This document shows positions 37,677-48,764 of a stretch of 64,000 bases of DNA, in pieces. A program made the position numbers and the translations under genes. Within the stretch, counting starts at the first letter, position 1; every line of letters begins with the position of its first letter. Below the pieces are notes generated by a model, which saw nothing but the letters and a program-made list of their open reading frames with translations, searched no databases and was not told where the DNA came from. Source of the stretch: Pseudomonas monteilii NBRC 103158 = DSM 14164 (lineage in GTDB: Bacteria; Pseudomonadota; Gammaproteobacteria; Pseudomonadales; Pseudomonadaceae); NCBI RefSeq assembly GCF_000730605.1, contig NZ_BBIS01000025.1, forward strand, positions 62,001 to 126,000, in the 5' to 3' direction.

Positions 37677-37733
37677 GGTGCGGCTGTCGGTAGGTGATGA
37701 GCACACGATAAACCGAAATCCCAAGACAAGCAC

Positions 37734-39467
37734 CTAATGCGGCACCGGGGCAACGCCATCCTGCAGGGCCGGCACCAGCCCCATCGTATCGTGCGAGGCC
37801 TCAATGCCGTTGAAGTGCGGGTAGTCGCGCAACTGCGCCGGCGACAGCGGCCGGCTGAAGTGATAGCCCTGGGCAATATCGCAACCCGCCAGTTTCAGGC
37901 ACACCACCTGCTCACGGGTTTCCACACCTTCGGCCACCACTTCCAGGCCCAGGCGTTTGGCCAGGATGATGGTGGAGGACACGATCGGGCTGTCGTCATG
38001 ACTGTTGGACAAGGGGGCGATCAGCGAGCGGTCGATTTTCAGCTTGCTTAGCGGCAGCGAATGCAGGTGGGCGAAGCCGGCGTAGCCGCGGCCAAAATCG
38101 TCCAGGCTGATGCCCAGGCCCGCGCTGCGCAGGGTGTGCAGGTGCGCCACAGCGGTACTTTCCGGGTCGAGGATGGTGGTTTCAGTGATTTCCAGCTCCA
38201 GCCGCTGCGGCGCAATCGCATACTGCTGCAGTTCGTTCAGCAACCGGGTAGCGAAGTCGTCTTGGCGCAGTTGCAGGGCGGAGACATTGACAGCCAGCCG
38301 CGTCTCCCGGCCTTGGGCGTCCCACTCCGATAATGCCTCGCAGGCCAGGCGCAACACCTCCCAACCCAGCTCGACAATAAAACCACTGCGTTCGGCCAGG
38401 TCGATGAAGCGGTCCGGGTACAGCAGGCCGAATTCAGGGTGATCCCAGCGCACCAGCGCTTCGTAGCCCAGCACTTGCTGGGTGTCGAGGCGTATCTGCG
38501 GCTGATAGTGCAGCACGAACTGGCGCTCGGCCAGGGCACTGCCGAAGGCCTGTTCGAGGGTGAAGGCCTGAATGTCGGCCAGGTTCAGCGAGGGGTCGAA
38601 GAAGCGATATTGCGCGCGCCCGGCCTGTTTGGCCGAATACATCGCAGCGTCGGCACTGCGGATCAGGCTGTCGATGTCCTGGCCATCGCGGGGGCAGATG
38701 CTTACGCCCACGCTGGGGCTGGTGTTGACCTCCTGGCCATCCAGGGCATAGGTGGCCGACAACCGCTGGACCAGTTCGCGAACCCAGGTATTGATCTGTT
38801 CCTCGCTGCGTTCGCCTGCCAGCAGCACCACGAATTCGTCGCCGCCAAAGCGCGAGGCTTCGTCACCGGGCTCCAGAAGGCGCTGGATGCGCCCGGCAAC
38901 AGCCTGCAGCAGCAAGTCGCCAATCTTGTGGCCGAGCGAGTCATTGATCGACTTGAAACGGTCCATGTCGATGAACAGGATTGCCATCAGCCGGCGCTTG
39001 CCCCGTTGCCGAGTAAGTGCCTGACCCGCCACTTCGACGAACTGGCGGCGGTTGTGCAACCCGCTGAGGTGGTCGGTGGCGGCGGCATGGCTGCTGCGCC
39101 GGTGTTCCTCCTCAAGGCGCCCGATAAGTTGCTGGTTGACCTGTTGGGCCTGCTCCAGAGCATTGAAAGCCTCCTGGTGCTTGCGCAGCAGGCGCAAGGT
39201 GCACAGTAAACTGCCGAGGATCAGCAGGGTCATGCTCAGGTTCAGCCAGAACTGCCGACAATAGGGCAATGCCGAGGGTGTAGGCAGGCCAAGGCCGCAC
39301 GCCGGATGGGCGGCGGTTACGGAGGGGATGTGCAGCCCCCAAAGAAAGGCCAGGGTGGCTGCGCACAGCATCAGGATCAGCAGCCGCAAAAGGCTGGTGG
39401 ATGAAAACGAACGGCGAATCACTGCTGATAGTTCCCGACCCTGGGTGATGCTCGAAAAATACGACAA
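37734..39467 (-). CDS. membrane-anchored GGDEF-EAL protein (cyclic di-GMP turnover)
   Basis: A 577-residue protein. Two transmembrane helices (about residues 26-48 and 74-95) flank a short periplasmic loop with Cys57 and Cys70. A coiled-coil-like stretch (99-125) leads to an intact GGDEF domain (RFGGDEF, residues 206-212), with no clear RxxD inhibitory site upstream. The C-terminal EAL domain is intact (YEALVRWDHP, and later ETTILDPES, DDFGRGYAGFAHLHSLPLSKLKIDRS). It may make and degrade cyclic di-GMP; the balance is not predictable. The gene is 58 bp upstream of the recombinase gene and in the same orientation. Confidence 0.94.
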   Translation of the reverse strand: MSYFSSITQGRELSAVIRRSFSSTSLLRLLILMLCAATLAFLWGLHIPSVTAAHPACGLGLPTPSALPYCRQFWLNLSMTLLILGSLLCTLRLLRKHQEAFNALEQAQQVNQQLIGRLEEEHRRSSHAAATDHLSGLHNRRQFVEVAGQALTRQRGKRRLMAILFIDMDRFKSINDSLGHKIGDLLLQAVAGRIQRLLEPGDEASRFGGDEFVVLLAGERSEEQINTWVRELVQRLSATYALDGQEVNTSPSVGVSICPRDGQDIDSLIRSADAAMYSAKQAGRAQYRFFDPSLNLADIQAFTLEQAFGSALAERQFVLHYQPQIRLDTQQVLGYEALVRWDHPEFGLLYPDRFIDLAERSGFIVELGWEVLRLACEALSEWDAQGRETRLAVNVSALQLRQDDFATRLLNELQQYAIAPQRLELEITETTILDPESTAVAHLHTLRSAGLGISLDDFGRGYAGFAHLHSLPLSKLKIDRSLIAPLSNSHDDSPIVSSTIILAKRLGLEVVAEGVETREQVVCLKLAGCDIAQGYHFSRPLSPAQLRDYPHFNGIEASHDTMGLVPALQDGVAPVPH

Positions 39468-39503
39468 TAAGATGACAGGCTGATGACTGATAGCTAATTG
39501 CCT

Positions 39504-40487
39504 TTAAGGGTTTCCCGTATCCGCCAAGGGCGCCTGCAGGCGTGCGGTCTCCTCTTCGATGTAGCTCATCAAGGCGCTGACTTCGGCATCACCCAGGCGC
39601 ATGTTGGGCATCGCCAGGCGGTTGTACTGCTCGTACAGCAGCATGGCCAAGGGGTCTTTCTCTGCCAGCATGCGGTCGGGTTCTTTCAACCAGCGGGTCA
39701 GCCAGTTGGCATCACGCTGGCGGGTCACACCCAGCAGGTCGGGGCCTATACCCGGTTGCCCCGGCTCGGTATTGCCCAGCGTGTGGCAGGATGAGCAACG
39801 GGTGCGGAAGATCTGCTCGCCACTGCTTGGCGGACGTACTTCGGGCGCTTGAGCGTAGTCATTGTTCATGGCGCTGGCCTGCTTCCAGTTGTGCAGGCTG
39901 TTGCCCAGGCGATCGGCGAGGATGTACGGGCTTTCGAAGGGCGAAGCCTTCATCCAGCGGCCGGTGGCCTGGTTGCCGATGATGAGGCTCAGGTTGTGGT
40001 CTTTGGAACGGCCGTTTTCAAGGCCGTCAATCCACAGCCCTAGGCTACGGCGCAACCGTTCGATGTCGTCAGGTTCACCGGTGAGCAGCGTCCAGCCGGG
40101 GCCGATACCGAACTTTTCAGCGTAGCGTTTGAGGGTGGCTGGCGTGTCGTTGTAAGGGTCGATGCTGATGGAGTACAGGAAAATGTCCTTGCCGACCCGG
40201 TCGCCAAGAATCTTCTGCACCTGGCGCAGGCGTGCGGTTTCAACCGGGCAGGAGTCGGAACAACCGGTGAAGATGAAGTTGATGGCGACCACCTTGTCCT
40301 TGATCAGGTCGTCGAAGAAATGCACTTGCTCGCCGTCCTGGGTGAGCAGGGGGATGTTGGGGAAGTAGTCGGCACCCCAAGGGCTCTCAGCTTCTTTGGC
40401 AACCGGTTGTTGCGGCTGCAACGGCCAGAACGGGATGCTGGCGGCGAACAGCGCGAGCACCATCAGGAAACGCCATGAGCCGGACAT
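39504..40487 (-). CDS. SCO1/SenC-cytochrome c fusion protein
   Basis: A 327-residue exported protein. ATG 40487 gives a signal anchor (MSGSWRFLMVLALFAASIPF). The SCO1/SenC domain has the copper-binding Cys-x3-Cys in FTGCSDSCPVE and the conserved histidine in SKDHNLSL. A C-terminal cytochrome c domain follows with the haem motif CSSCH and a methionine ligand in RLAMPNMRLG. SCO proteins deliver copper to or repair the thiols of copper oxidases; the haem domain suggests electron transfer as well. It follows the multicopper oxidase gene by 54 bp and is almost certainly its accessory protein. Confidence 0.92.
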   Translation of the reverse strand: MSGSWRFLMVLALFAASIPFWPLQPQQPVAKEAESPWGADYFPNIPLLTQDGEQVHFFDDLIKDKVVAINFIFTGCSDSCPVETARLRQVQKILGDRVGKDIFLYSISIDPYNDTPATLKRYAEKFGIGPGWTLLTGEPDDIERLRRSLGLWIDGLENGRSKDHNLSLIIGNQATGRWMKASPFESPYILADRLGNSLHNWKQASAMNNDYAQAPEVRPPSSGEQIFRTRCSSCHTLGNTEPGQPGIGPDLLGVTRQRDANWLTRWLKEPDRMLAEKDPLAMLLYEQYNRLAMPNMRLGDAEVSALMSYIEEETARLQAPLADTGNP

Positions 40488-40541
40488 GATGCGGTCCTCA
40501 TCGGTTGGCAGTGGGGCCGCAAAGCGGCCCCCGCCTTGCAC

Positions 40542-43937
<3,396 letters not shown>

Positions 43938-44008
43938 TGCCTTATGCCTCGCTCGCGGCTTTATGGCTTAAAGCCATCAATGGCGTTTTGCCCGGTAAAA
44001 AGCCCTGA

Positions 44009-44023
44009 GCAACGGCTGTGCCA
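44009..44023 (-). promoter_or_regulatory. sigma-54 promoter of the multicopper oxidase gene
   Basis: Read on the minus strand: TGGCACAGCCGTTGC, which matches the sigma-54 consensus TGGCAC-N5-TTGC perfectly, with GG and GC ten bases apart. The GC is 71 bp before the gene's ATG. A sigma-54 promoter implies that an NtrC-type activator controls the gene. Confidence 0.8.
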
Positions 44024-44099
44024 ACCGATATTTCAGTAATGCTTTGTTAAACAAATCGTTGTAGCGCCTGATGTGCGCTAAATAACAGGGTGTCAAAAA

Positions 44100-44115
44100 T
44101 GGGGATATGTCCCCA
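44100..44115. promoter_or_regulatory. inverted repeat, candidate enhancer-binding site
   Basis: TGGGGA and TCCCCA flank TATG, a perfect 6-bp dyad. It lies about 105 bp upstream of the expected start for the sigma-54 promoter, the usual position for an NtrC-type activator site. It may instead belong to the opposite, thiamine operon promoter. Confidence 0.4.
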
Positions 44116-44192
44116 CTAGCGGGTCACCCAGTGCCCAGTCTTTGGGGGATGGGTAGTGACAGCACTGGCTCACTGGGGTATACCTGAGCGCC

Positions 44193-44288
44193 ACCAAGGG
44201 GAGCCCGGCAACGGGCTGAGAAACCGCTGAGCGTTGCAGCGCGGTGACCCTTCGAACCTGATCCGGATCATGCCGGCGAAGGGATGGG
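44193..44288 (+). ncRNA. TPP riboswitch (THI element)
   Basis: The transcript contains the conserved blocks of the thiamine pyrophosphate riboswitch: AGGGGAGC...GGCTGAGA (P2/P3 side, 44199-44222) and ACCCTTCGAACCTGATCCGGATCATGCCGGCGAAGGGA (44250-44285), which supplies P4/P5 and closes P1. The THI box core CTGAGA and CCTGATC-GGAT are intact. It lies 92 bp upstream of tenA and should repress the operon when TPP is high. A 6-bp hairpin at 44313-44329 without T run favours translational control. Confidence 0.95.
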
Positions 44289-44379
44289 ATTCGTAACCTG
44301 CCTTTTTGCCGGCCTCACTGCGAGGCCCGTCCATGCTCACCGCCAAGGTCTCGCTGTCACCCCCATCAAGGACAGCAAC

Positions 44380-45027
44380 ATGACCGAACGTTTCAGCCAG
44401 TCCCTGCGCCGCCAAAGCGAGCCGACCTGGTCGGCGGCCGTGGGCCACCGTTTCGTGACCCAACTGTGCGACGGCAGCCTGCCGGCCCCGATCATGGTCG
44501 ACTACCTGGTGCAGGACCACCGTTTCCTCGACAGCTTCCTCACCTTGCTGGGCGCGGCCATCGCCACCGCTGACACGTTCGAGGCCCGCCTGCGCTTCGG
44601 CCGTTTCGCCGGGATGATCTCCAGTGACGAGAACACCTACTTCCTGCGCGCCTTCGAGGCCCTGGATGTAAGCCCGGCGCAGCGCACTGAACCGGCCGAC
44701 ACTGCGCCAACCGCAGGTTTCAAGGCGATCATGCGTGAAGCGGCGGCAACCCGCTCCTATGCGGCGGCGCTGGCGGTGCTCAATGTTGCAGAAGGCCTGT
44801 ACCTGGACTGGGCACTGAAGGCGCCGAAGCCGATGCCGGACAACTTCGTTCATGCCGAGTGGATCACCCTTCACGACAACCCGGACTTCCAGGCCTTCGT
44901 TGCCTTCCTGCAAGCCGAGCTGGACCGCGTTGGCCCGCAGGAAGCCGCACTGTCCAGTGATTTCTACCAACGTACCGTCGAGCTGGAGCTGGCCTTCTTC
45001 GATGCCGTCTACCCGGAGGGCAAGTGA
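44380..45027 (+). CDS. tenA: TenA-family thiamine salvage protein, cysteine-lacking (TenA_E) class
   Basis: A 215-residue TenA/TH2 protein. ATG 44380 has AAGGA eight bases upstream; the longer frame to 44284 reads into the riboswitch and is rejected. The N-terminal block LVQDHRFLDSFL carries the aspartate of the aminopyrimidine site. Around residue 140 the class has VAEGLYLDWA with no cysteine, where the other class has the catalytic Cys. This marks the TenA_E class, which in known cases degrades N-formyl or other amidopyrimidines. It is the first gene behind the TPP riboswitch. The stop overlaps the next gene's upstream region. Confidence 0.92.
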   Translation: MTERFSQSLRRQSEPTWSAAVGHRFVTQLCDGSLPAPIMVDYLVQDHRFLDSFLTLLGAAIATADTFEARLRFGRFAGMISSDENTYFLRAFEALDVSPAQRTEPADTAPTAGFKAIMREAAATRSYAAALAVLNVAEGLYLDWALKAPKPMPDNFVHAEWITLHDNPDFQAFVAFLQAELDRVGPQEAALSSDFYQRTVELELAFFDAVYPEGK

Positions 45028-45029
45028 GC

Positions 45030-45686
45030 ATGGACATCTTCGAGCGCCTCAAGGCTGGTGCGACGCATCAGTGGCACAGCTACGTCGACCATGACTTTGT
45101 GCGGCAGATGGGCGAGGGCACGTTGAGTGAGGACGCGTTCCGGACTTACCTGGTGCAGGATTACCTGTTCCTTATCCAGTTCGCCCGTGCCTGGGCATTG
45201 GCTGCCTATAAAAGCCGCCGCCCGGCGGACATACGCGCCGCGCAGGCCGGGCTGGCAGCGATCCTGGATGAAACCGAACTGCATTTGCGCCTGTGCGCGC
45301 GTTGGGGGCTGACCCAGGCCGATATCGAGGCGGCGCCAGAGCATCAGGCTACCGTGGCCTATACCCGCTACGTGCTGGACTGTGGCGCCGCCGGCGACTT
45401 GCTGGAGCTGCATGTGGCGCTGGCACCGTGCGTGATCGGCTATGCCGAGATCGGCCGTACCCTGGCCGAACGGATTGGCGACTTGAGCAACCACCCGTAC
45501 CGCGAGTGGATTGGCGAGTATGCCGGCGAGGGCTACCAAGGGGTCGCGGCGGCGGCGCGCAAGCACCTGGATGAACTGGCAGCGCGGAGCATGACCGAAC
45601 AGCGCTTCGCAGACCTGGTGGGGATTTTCGGGCAGGCGTCCAGCCTGGAGGCTGATTTCTGGCAGATGGGGCTGGACAGCCAGTAA
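45030..45686 (+). CDS. tenA: TenA-family thiaminase II, cysteine (TenA_C) class
   Basis: A 218-residue TenA protein. ATG 45030 has GGAGGG eight bases upstream (in the end of the previous gene); GTG 45024 is too close to it. It has the aspartate of the substrate site in LVQDYLFLIQF, the catalytic cysteine in VALAPCVIGYAEIG and the C-terminal glutamate in ASSLEADFW. Such enzymes hydrolyse 4-amino-5-aminomethyl-2-methylpyrimidine to the hydroxymethyl form (HMP), salvaging thiamine breakdown products. It is encoded 2 bp after the other tenA stop, so they are translationally coupled. Confidence 0.94.
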   Translation: MDIFERLKAGATHQWHSYVDHDFVRQMGEGTLSEDAFRTYLVQDYLFLIQFARAWALAAYKSRRPADIRAAQAGLAAILDETELHLRLCARWGLTQADIEAAPEHQATVAYTRYVLDCGAAGDLLELHVALAPCVIGYAEIGRTLAERIGDLSNHPYREWIGEYAGEGYQGVAAAARKHLDELAARSMTEQRFADLVGIFGQASSLEADFWQMGLDSQ

Positions 45687-45717
45687 ATCGATACCCGCGC
45701 CAGGCACTGGCGGATAA

Positions 45718-45765
45718 CCTTGGGCTCGACCACTATGCAGGTAGCGGCGATAAGCGAGCCCAAGG
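45718..45765 (+). promoter_or_regulatory. hairpin masking the codA ribosome-binding site
   Basis: CCTTGGGCTCG (45718-45728) and CGAGCCCAAGG (45755-45765) pair perfectly over 11 bp around a 26-base loop. The right arm contains most of the AAGGAG (45762-45767) seven bases before codA ATG. In the RNA this would hide the ribosome-binding site. No T run, so translation rather than termination is implied. Confidence 0.7.
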
Positions 45766-45774
45766 AGTAACACC

Positions 45775-47016
45775 ATGAACATTATCAATGCACGCTTGCG
45801 CGGCAAGCCCGGTTTGTTTCGCATCGAACTGAGCGGCGAGCGCATTGCTGCCATCGTGCCCCAGGCCGAGGTAGTGGCACCCGTTGCTATCGATGACCTT
45901 GATGCCGGGCAAAACCTGGTGGTGGCACCCTTTGTGGAACCGCACATTCATCTGGATGCCACCCTGACCGCCGGCGAGCCGAAGTGGAACATGAGCGGCA
46001 CATTGTTCGAAGGCATCGAGCGCTGGGCCGAGCGCAAGGAAATCACCACCCACGACGACATCAAGGTCCGAGCGAAAAAAACCATCGGCATGCTGGTGGA
46101 CCACGGTATCCAGTATGTACGGACCCATGTCGATGTCACCGACCCGAGCCTTACCGCGCTCAAGGCCATGGTCGAGGTACGTGACGACGTGCGCGAGCTG
46201 ATCGACTTGCAGATCGTCGCCTTCCCTCAGGAGGGTATCGAGTCGTATGCCAATGGGCGGGCGCTGATGACCGAAGCAGTGGCCATCGGTGCCGATGTGG
46301 TGGGCGGCATTCCGCATTTCGAGAACACCCGCGACCAGGGCGTGTCGTCGGTGAAGTTCCTGATGGACCTGGCCGAACGTACCGGCTGCCTGGTGGACGT
46401 GCACTGCGACGAGACCGACGACCCGCAATCGCGCTTCCTTGAAGTGCTGGCCGAAGAAGCCAGGGTGCGCGGTATGGGCGCCCGGGTAACCGCCAGCCAT
46501 ACCGTGGCCATGGGTTCGTATGACAATGCCTACTGCTACAAGCTGTTCCGCCTGCTGAAACTGTCGGGCATCAACTTCGTGTCGTGCCCAACCGAGAGCA
46601 TTCACCTCCAAGGGCGCTTCGACAACTACCCGAAACGCCGCGGCGTCACCCGCGTGGCCGAGATCGACCGCGCCGGCATGAACGTGTGCTTTGGCCAGGA
46701 CTCCATCGTCGACCCTTGGTACCCGCTGGGTAATGGCAACATCCTGCGCATTCTCGAAGCCGGGCTGCACATCTGCCACATGCTCGGCTACGAAGACCTG
46801 CAGCGCTGCCTGGACCTGATCACCGATAACAGCGCCCGCACCCTGAACCTGGGGGAGCGCTACGGCATCGAGGTGGGGCGGCCGGCCAACCTGTTGCTGC
46901 TGTCGGCACCGGACGATTACGAAATGGTGCGTAGCCAAGGGCACGCGCTGGTGTCGGTGCGAAACGGCAAGGTGTTGATGCGCCGCACGCCCGCGCAGGT
47001 TGAGCGCACGCACTGA
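45775..47016 (+). CDS. codA: CodA-like amidohydrolase (cytosine deaminase family) with altered substrate residue
   Basis: A 413-residue metal-dependent deaminase colinear with E. coli CodA: HIHLDATLTAG (metal His57, His59), GTLFEGIERWAERK, QIVAFPQEGI, VHCDETDD, TASHT, HLQGRFDNYPKRRG and the metal aspartate in CFGQDSIVDPWY (Asp309). The residue after it is Ser310, where E. coli has Asp314, a substrate-contacting position; Val312 replaces Phe316. The active-site metal and shuttle residues are kept, so it should be an active deaminase, perhaps with another pyrimidine as substrate. It is the third gene behind the TPP riboswitch, 88 bp after tenA, with no CodB permease gene. Substrate inference only. 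Confidence 0.9.
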   Translation: MNIINARLRGKPGLFRIELSGERIAAIVPQAEVVAPVAIDDLDAGQNLVVAPFVEPHIHLDATLTAGEPKWNMSGTLFEGIERWAERKEITTHDDIKVRAKKTIGMLVDHGIQYVRTHVDVTDPSLTALKAMVEVRDDVRELIDLQIVAFPQEGIESYANGRALMTEAVAIGADVVGGIPHFENTRDQGVSSVKFLMDLAERTGCLVDVHCDETDDPQSRFLEVLAEEARVRGMGARVTASHTVAMGSYDNAYCYKLFRLLKLSGINFVSCPTESIHLQGRFDNYPKRRGVTRVAEIDRAGMNVCFGQDSIVDPWYPLGNGNILRILEAGLHICHMLGYEDLQRCLDLITDNSARTLNLGERYGIEVGRPANLLLLSAPDDYEMVRSQGHALVSVRNGKVLMRRTPAQVERTH

Positions 47017-47040
47017 TACACCCGCCACTTTGAAGCCCGT

Positions 47041-47076
47041 AACGCCCCGCCGGCCTTGAGCCGGACGGGGCGTTTT
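47041..47076 (+). terminator. rho-independent terminator of the tenA-tenA-codA operon
   Basis: ACGCCCCG...CGGGGCGT stem (8 bp) extended by CCGGC/GCCGG with loop CTTGA, followed by TTTT. It starts 25 bp after the codA stop. Confidence 0.85.
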
Positions 47077-47200
47077 GCTGTTTGCCGTACGGCTAAACGC
47101 ACGCTTGGAGCGGATTTTTGCCGGTAACATGCGATAAGCCGTGATTATTCTTCCTGAGGAAACGTTTGCAGGAGCGCGTTGTTATCGCCATAATCAGTAC

Positions 47201-47221
47201 GTAATTACATGTTACATAACA
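47201..47221. promoter_or_regulatory. palindromes in front of the KfrA-like gene
   Basis: GTAATTAC (47201-47208) is an 8-bp palindrome, and TGTTA-CA-TAACA (47210-47221) is a second one with two spacer bases. They lie 25-45 bp before the ATG in an A+T-rich stretch, where a promoter is expected. KfrA-like proteins are known to repress their own genes, so these are operator candidates. Confidence 0.45.
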
Positions 47222-47245
47222 CAGTACAAAATCGTAGGAGCACGC

Positions 47246-48232
47246 ATGGCCCGGGGCGGTATCAACAAGGTGGTGGTTCAGCAGGCACGTCAGGCGTTGA
47301 TTGCCCGCGGCGAGAATCCCAGCATCGATGCCATACGTATCGAGCTGGGCAATACCGGCTCGAAAACCACGATTCACCGCTACCTGAAGGAATTGAACGG
47401 CCAGCAACCCGTGGCCTCCGAAGGGGGCGCGGCGCTGAGCGATGTGCTAAGCCGCCTGGTCGGGCAATTGGCCACTCAGCTACAAGATGAGGCCGACCTG
47501 AAGATCGAACAGGCCGAAAGCACGTTCTCTCAACAGCGAGAGCAGCTTGAAGCTCAGCTGGAAATCGCCCGTCAGGCCCTGGCGGCAGCGCATCAGCAAC
47601 ACCAGATTGATGCAGCGGCTTTGGCCGACGAAACGGAAAAGCGGTTGACCACACAAAGCACGCTGCAAGCCGAACAGCTGCGCAGCGCCAGCCTCAACCA
47701 GTCACTGGGTGAATTGCAGGTGCGCCTTGCCGACAAGGACGAACAGGTGAAGTCACTGGAGGACAAACACCGCCATGCCCGCGACGCCCTGGAGCATTAC
47801 CGCAATGCCAGCCGCGAACAGCGCGAGCAGGAACAGCGCCGCCATGAAGCACAACTGCAGCAGATGCAGGTGGAAGTACGCCAACTGCAGCAGGGCATGA
47901 TCGTCAAGCAGGACGAGCTGACCCGCTTGCACCGCGATAATGAGCGTTTGCTGGGTGAGTACCGCCAGGCCGCCAGCGAGTGCCGGGCGCAGAACGAGTT
48001 GCTGGAGCAACGCGATGCGCAGATCCAGGGCTTGCGGACGATCCTGGCCCAGGCACAAGGTGCCAGCGAAGAAATGCGCCGGCAGCTGGATGTGCAAGCG
48101 CAGCATCTGGAAACCAGGCGCGACGTGTGCGCGGAACAGGCGCGGCAGTTGCTGCGGTATGAAGAGCAGTTAAAAGAACGCGATGTGGCGTTGGCGCAAT
48201 GCAGGGCACAGCTGCCTGCACATGCAGAGTGA
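47246..48232 (+). CDS. KfrA-like DNA-binding coiled-coil protein
   Basis: A 328-residue protein with GGAG six bases before ATG 47246; an in-frame extension to 47141 is not supported. The N-terminal 60 residues (GGINKVVVQQARQALIARGENPSIDAIRIELGNTGSKTTIHRYLKEL) form the KfrA_N helix-turn-helix. From residue 80 to 320 the sequence is a continuous coiled coil rich in Glu, Gln, Arg and Ala (for example QLEAQLEIARQALAAAHQQHQ). KfrA proteins are known from IncP plasmids as filament-forming repressors. Here the gene is chromosomal and alone, with candidate operator palindromes upstream. Its role in Pseudomonas is unknown. Confidence 0.88.
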   Translation: MARGGINKVVVQQARQALIARGENPSIDAIRIELGNTGSKTTIHRYLKELNGQQPVASEGGAALSDVLSRLVGQLATQLQDEADLKIEQAESTFSQQREQLEAQLEIARQALAAAHQQHQIDAAALADETEKRLTTQSTLQAEQLRSASLNQSLGELQVRLADKDEQVKSLEDKHRHARDALEHYRNASREQREQEQRRHEAQLQQMQVEVRQLQQGMIVKQDELTRLHRDNERLLGEYRQAASECRAQNELLEQRDAQIQGLRTILAQAQGASEEMRRQLDVQAQHLETRRDVCAEQARQLLRYEEQLKERDVALAQCRAQLPAHAE

Positions 48233-48240
48233 CGGGCCGT

Positions 48241-48750
48241 CTAATAATCGACGTAACGGCGCATTGCACAACGTTCAGTGAGGCCGTGTGCACGTTCATT
48301 GGCCAGGATTTCCCGCAACCGCGGGCTCAGCAGCCGCTCATCGAGCACCTCGAACCCGAACCGTGCATAGAAGGGCGCATTCCAGGGCACCTTGGCAAAG
48401 GTGGTCAACGTGAGCTCGCGCGCTCCCGCGTCACGCGCGGCATCAGCCACTTGCTGCAGCAAACGCCGCCCCACGCCTTGCCCTTGAACCTCCTGGCGCA
48501 CCGATATTTCATAAAGGTGCAGCGCCTGCCCTTCACGGCGGGCACAAGCAAAACCGGCAAGGCACCCATTATCGTCCTCGGCCACCCAGCTACCGCCCGC
48601 GTCGACGAAAGCCCTGTGCGCAACGCAATCCATCACATCACCTTGCGCCAGCCAGGCCAGCGTCGGCCAGCCGGCAAACGCCTGGGCCGCCGAACGCTCT
48701 ACGTCCGGCAGGTGTTGAATATCGCGCTCAAGGGTAGGGCGGATACGCAT
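48241..48750 (-). CDS. GNAT-family N-acetyltransferase
   Basis: A 169-residue acetyltransferase. Family blocks are IRPTLERDIQHLPDVERSAAQAF at the start, the hydrophobic FACARREGQALHLYEISVRQEVQGQGVGRRLLQQV with the acetyl-CoA loop QGQGVGRRLL, and LTTFAKVPWNAPFYARFGFEV. The final segment with FYARFGF is typical. The substrate is not predictable; amines or amino acids are usual. It converges with the KfrA-like gene (9 bp apart) and is next to MgtC on the same strand, 14 bp behind it. Confidence 0.9.
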   Translation of the reverse strand: MRIRPTLERDIQHLPDVERSAAQAFAGWPTLAWLAQGDVMDCVAHRAFVDAGGSWVAEDDNGCLAGFACARREGQALHLYEISVRQEVQGQGVGRRLLQQVADAARDAGARELTLTTFAKVPWNAPFYARFGFEVLDERLLSPRLREILANERAHGLTERCAMRRYVDY

Positions 48751-48764
48751 GAATCACTCCTGTT

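Noticed and set aside
36726..37733. Possible genomic island or prophage around the tyrosine recombinase
   Set aside because: The neighbours are metabolic genes, no direct repeats or tRNA end are visible, and base composition is not different.
47246..48232. Possible chromosome-partition or plasmid-origin region around the KfrA-like gene
   Set aside because: No ParA/ParB, replication protein, iteron array or mobilisation gene is present, so a plasmid origin cannot be supported.
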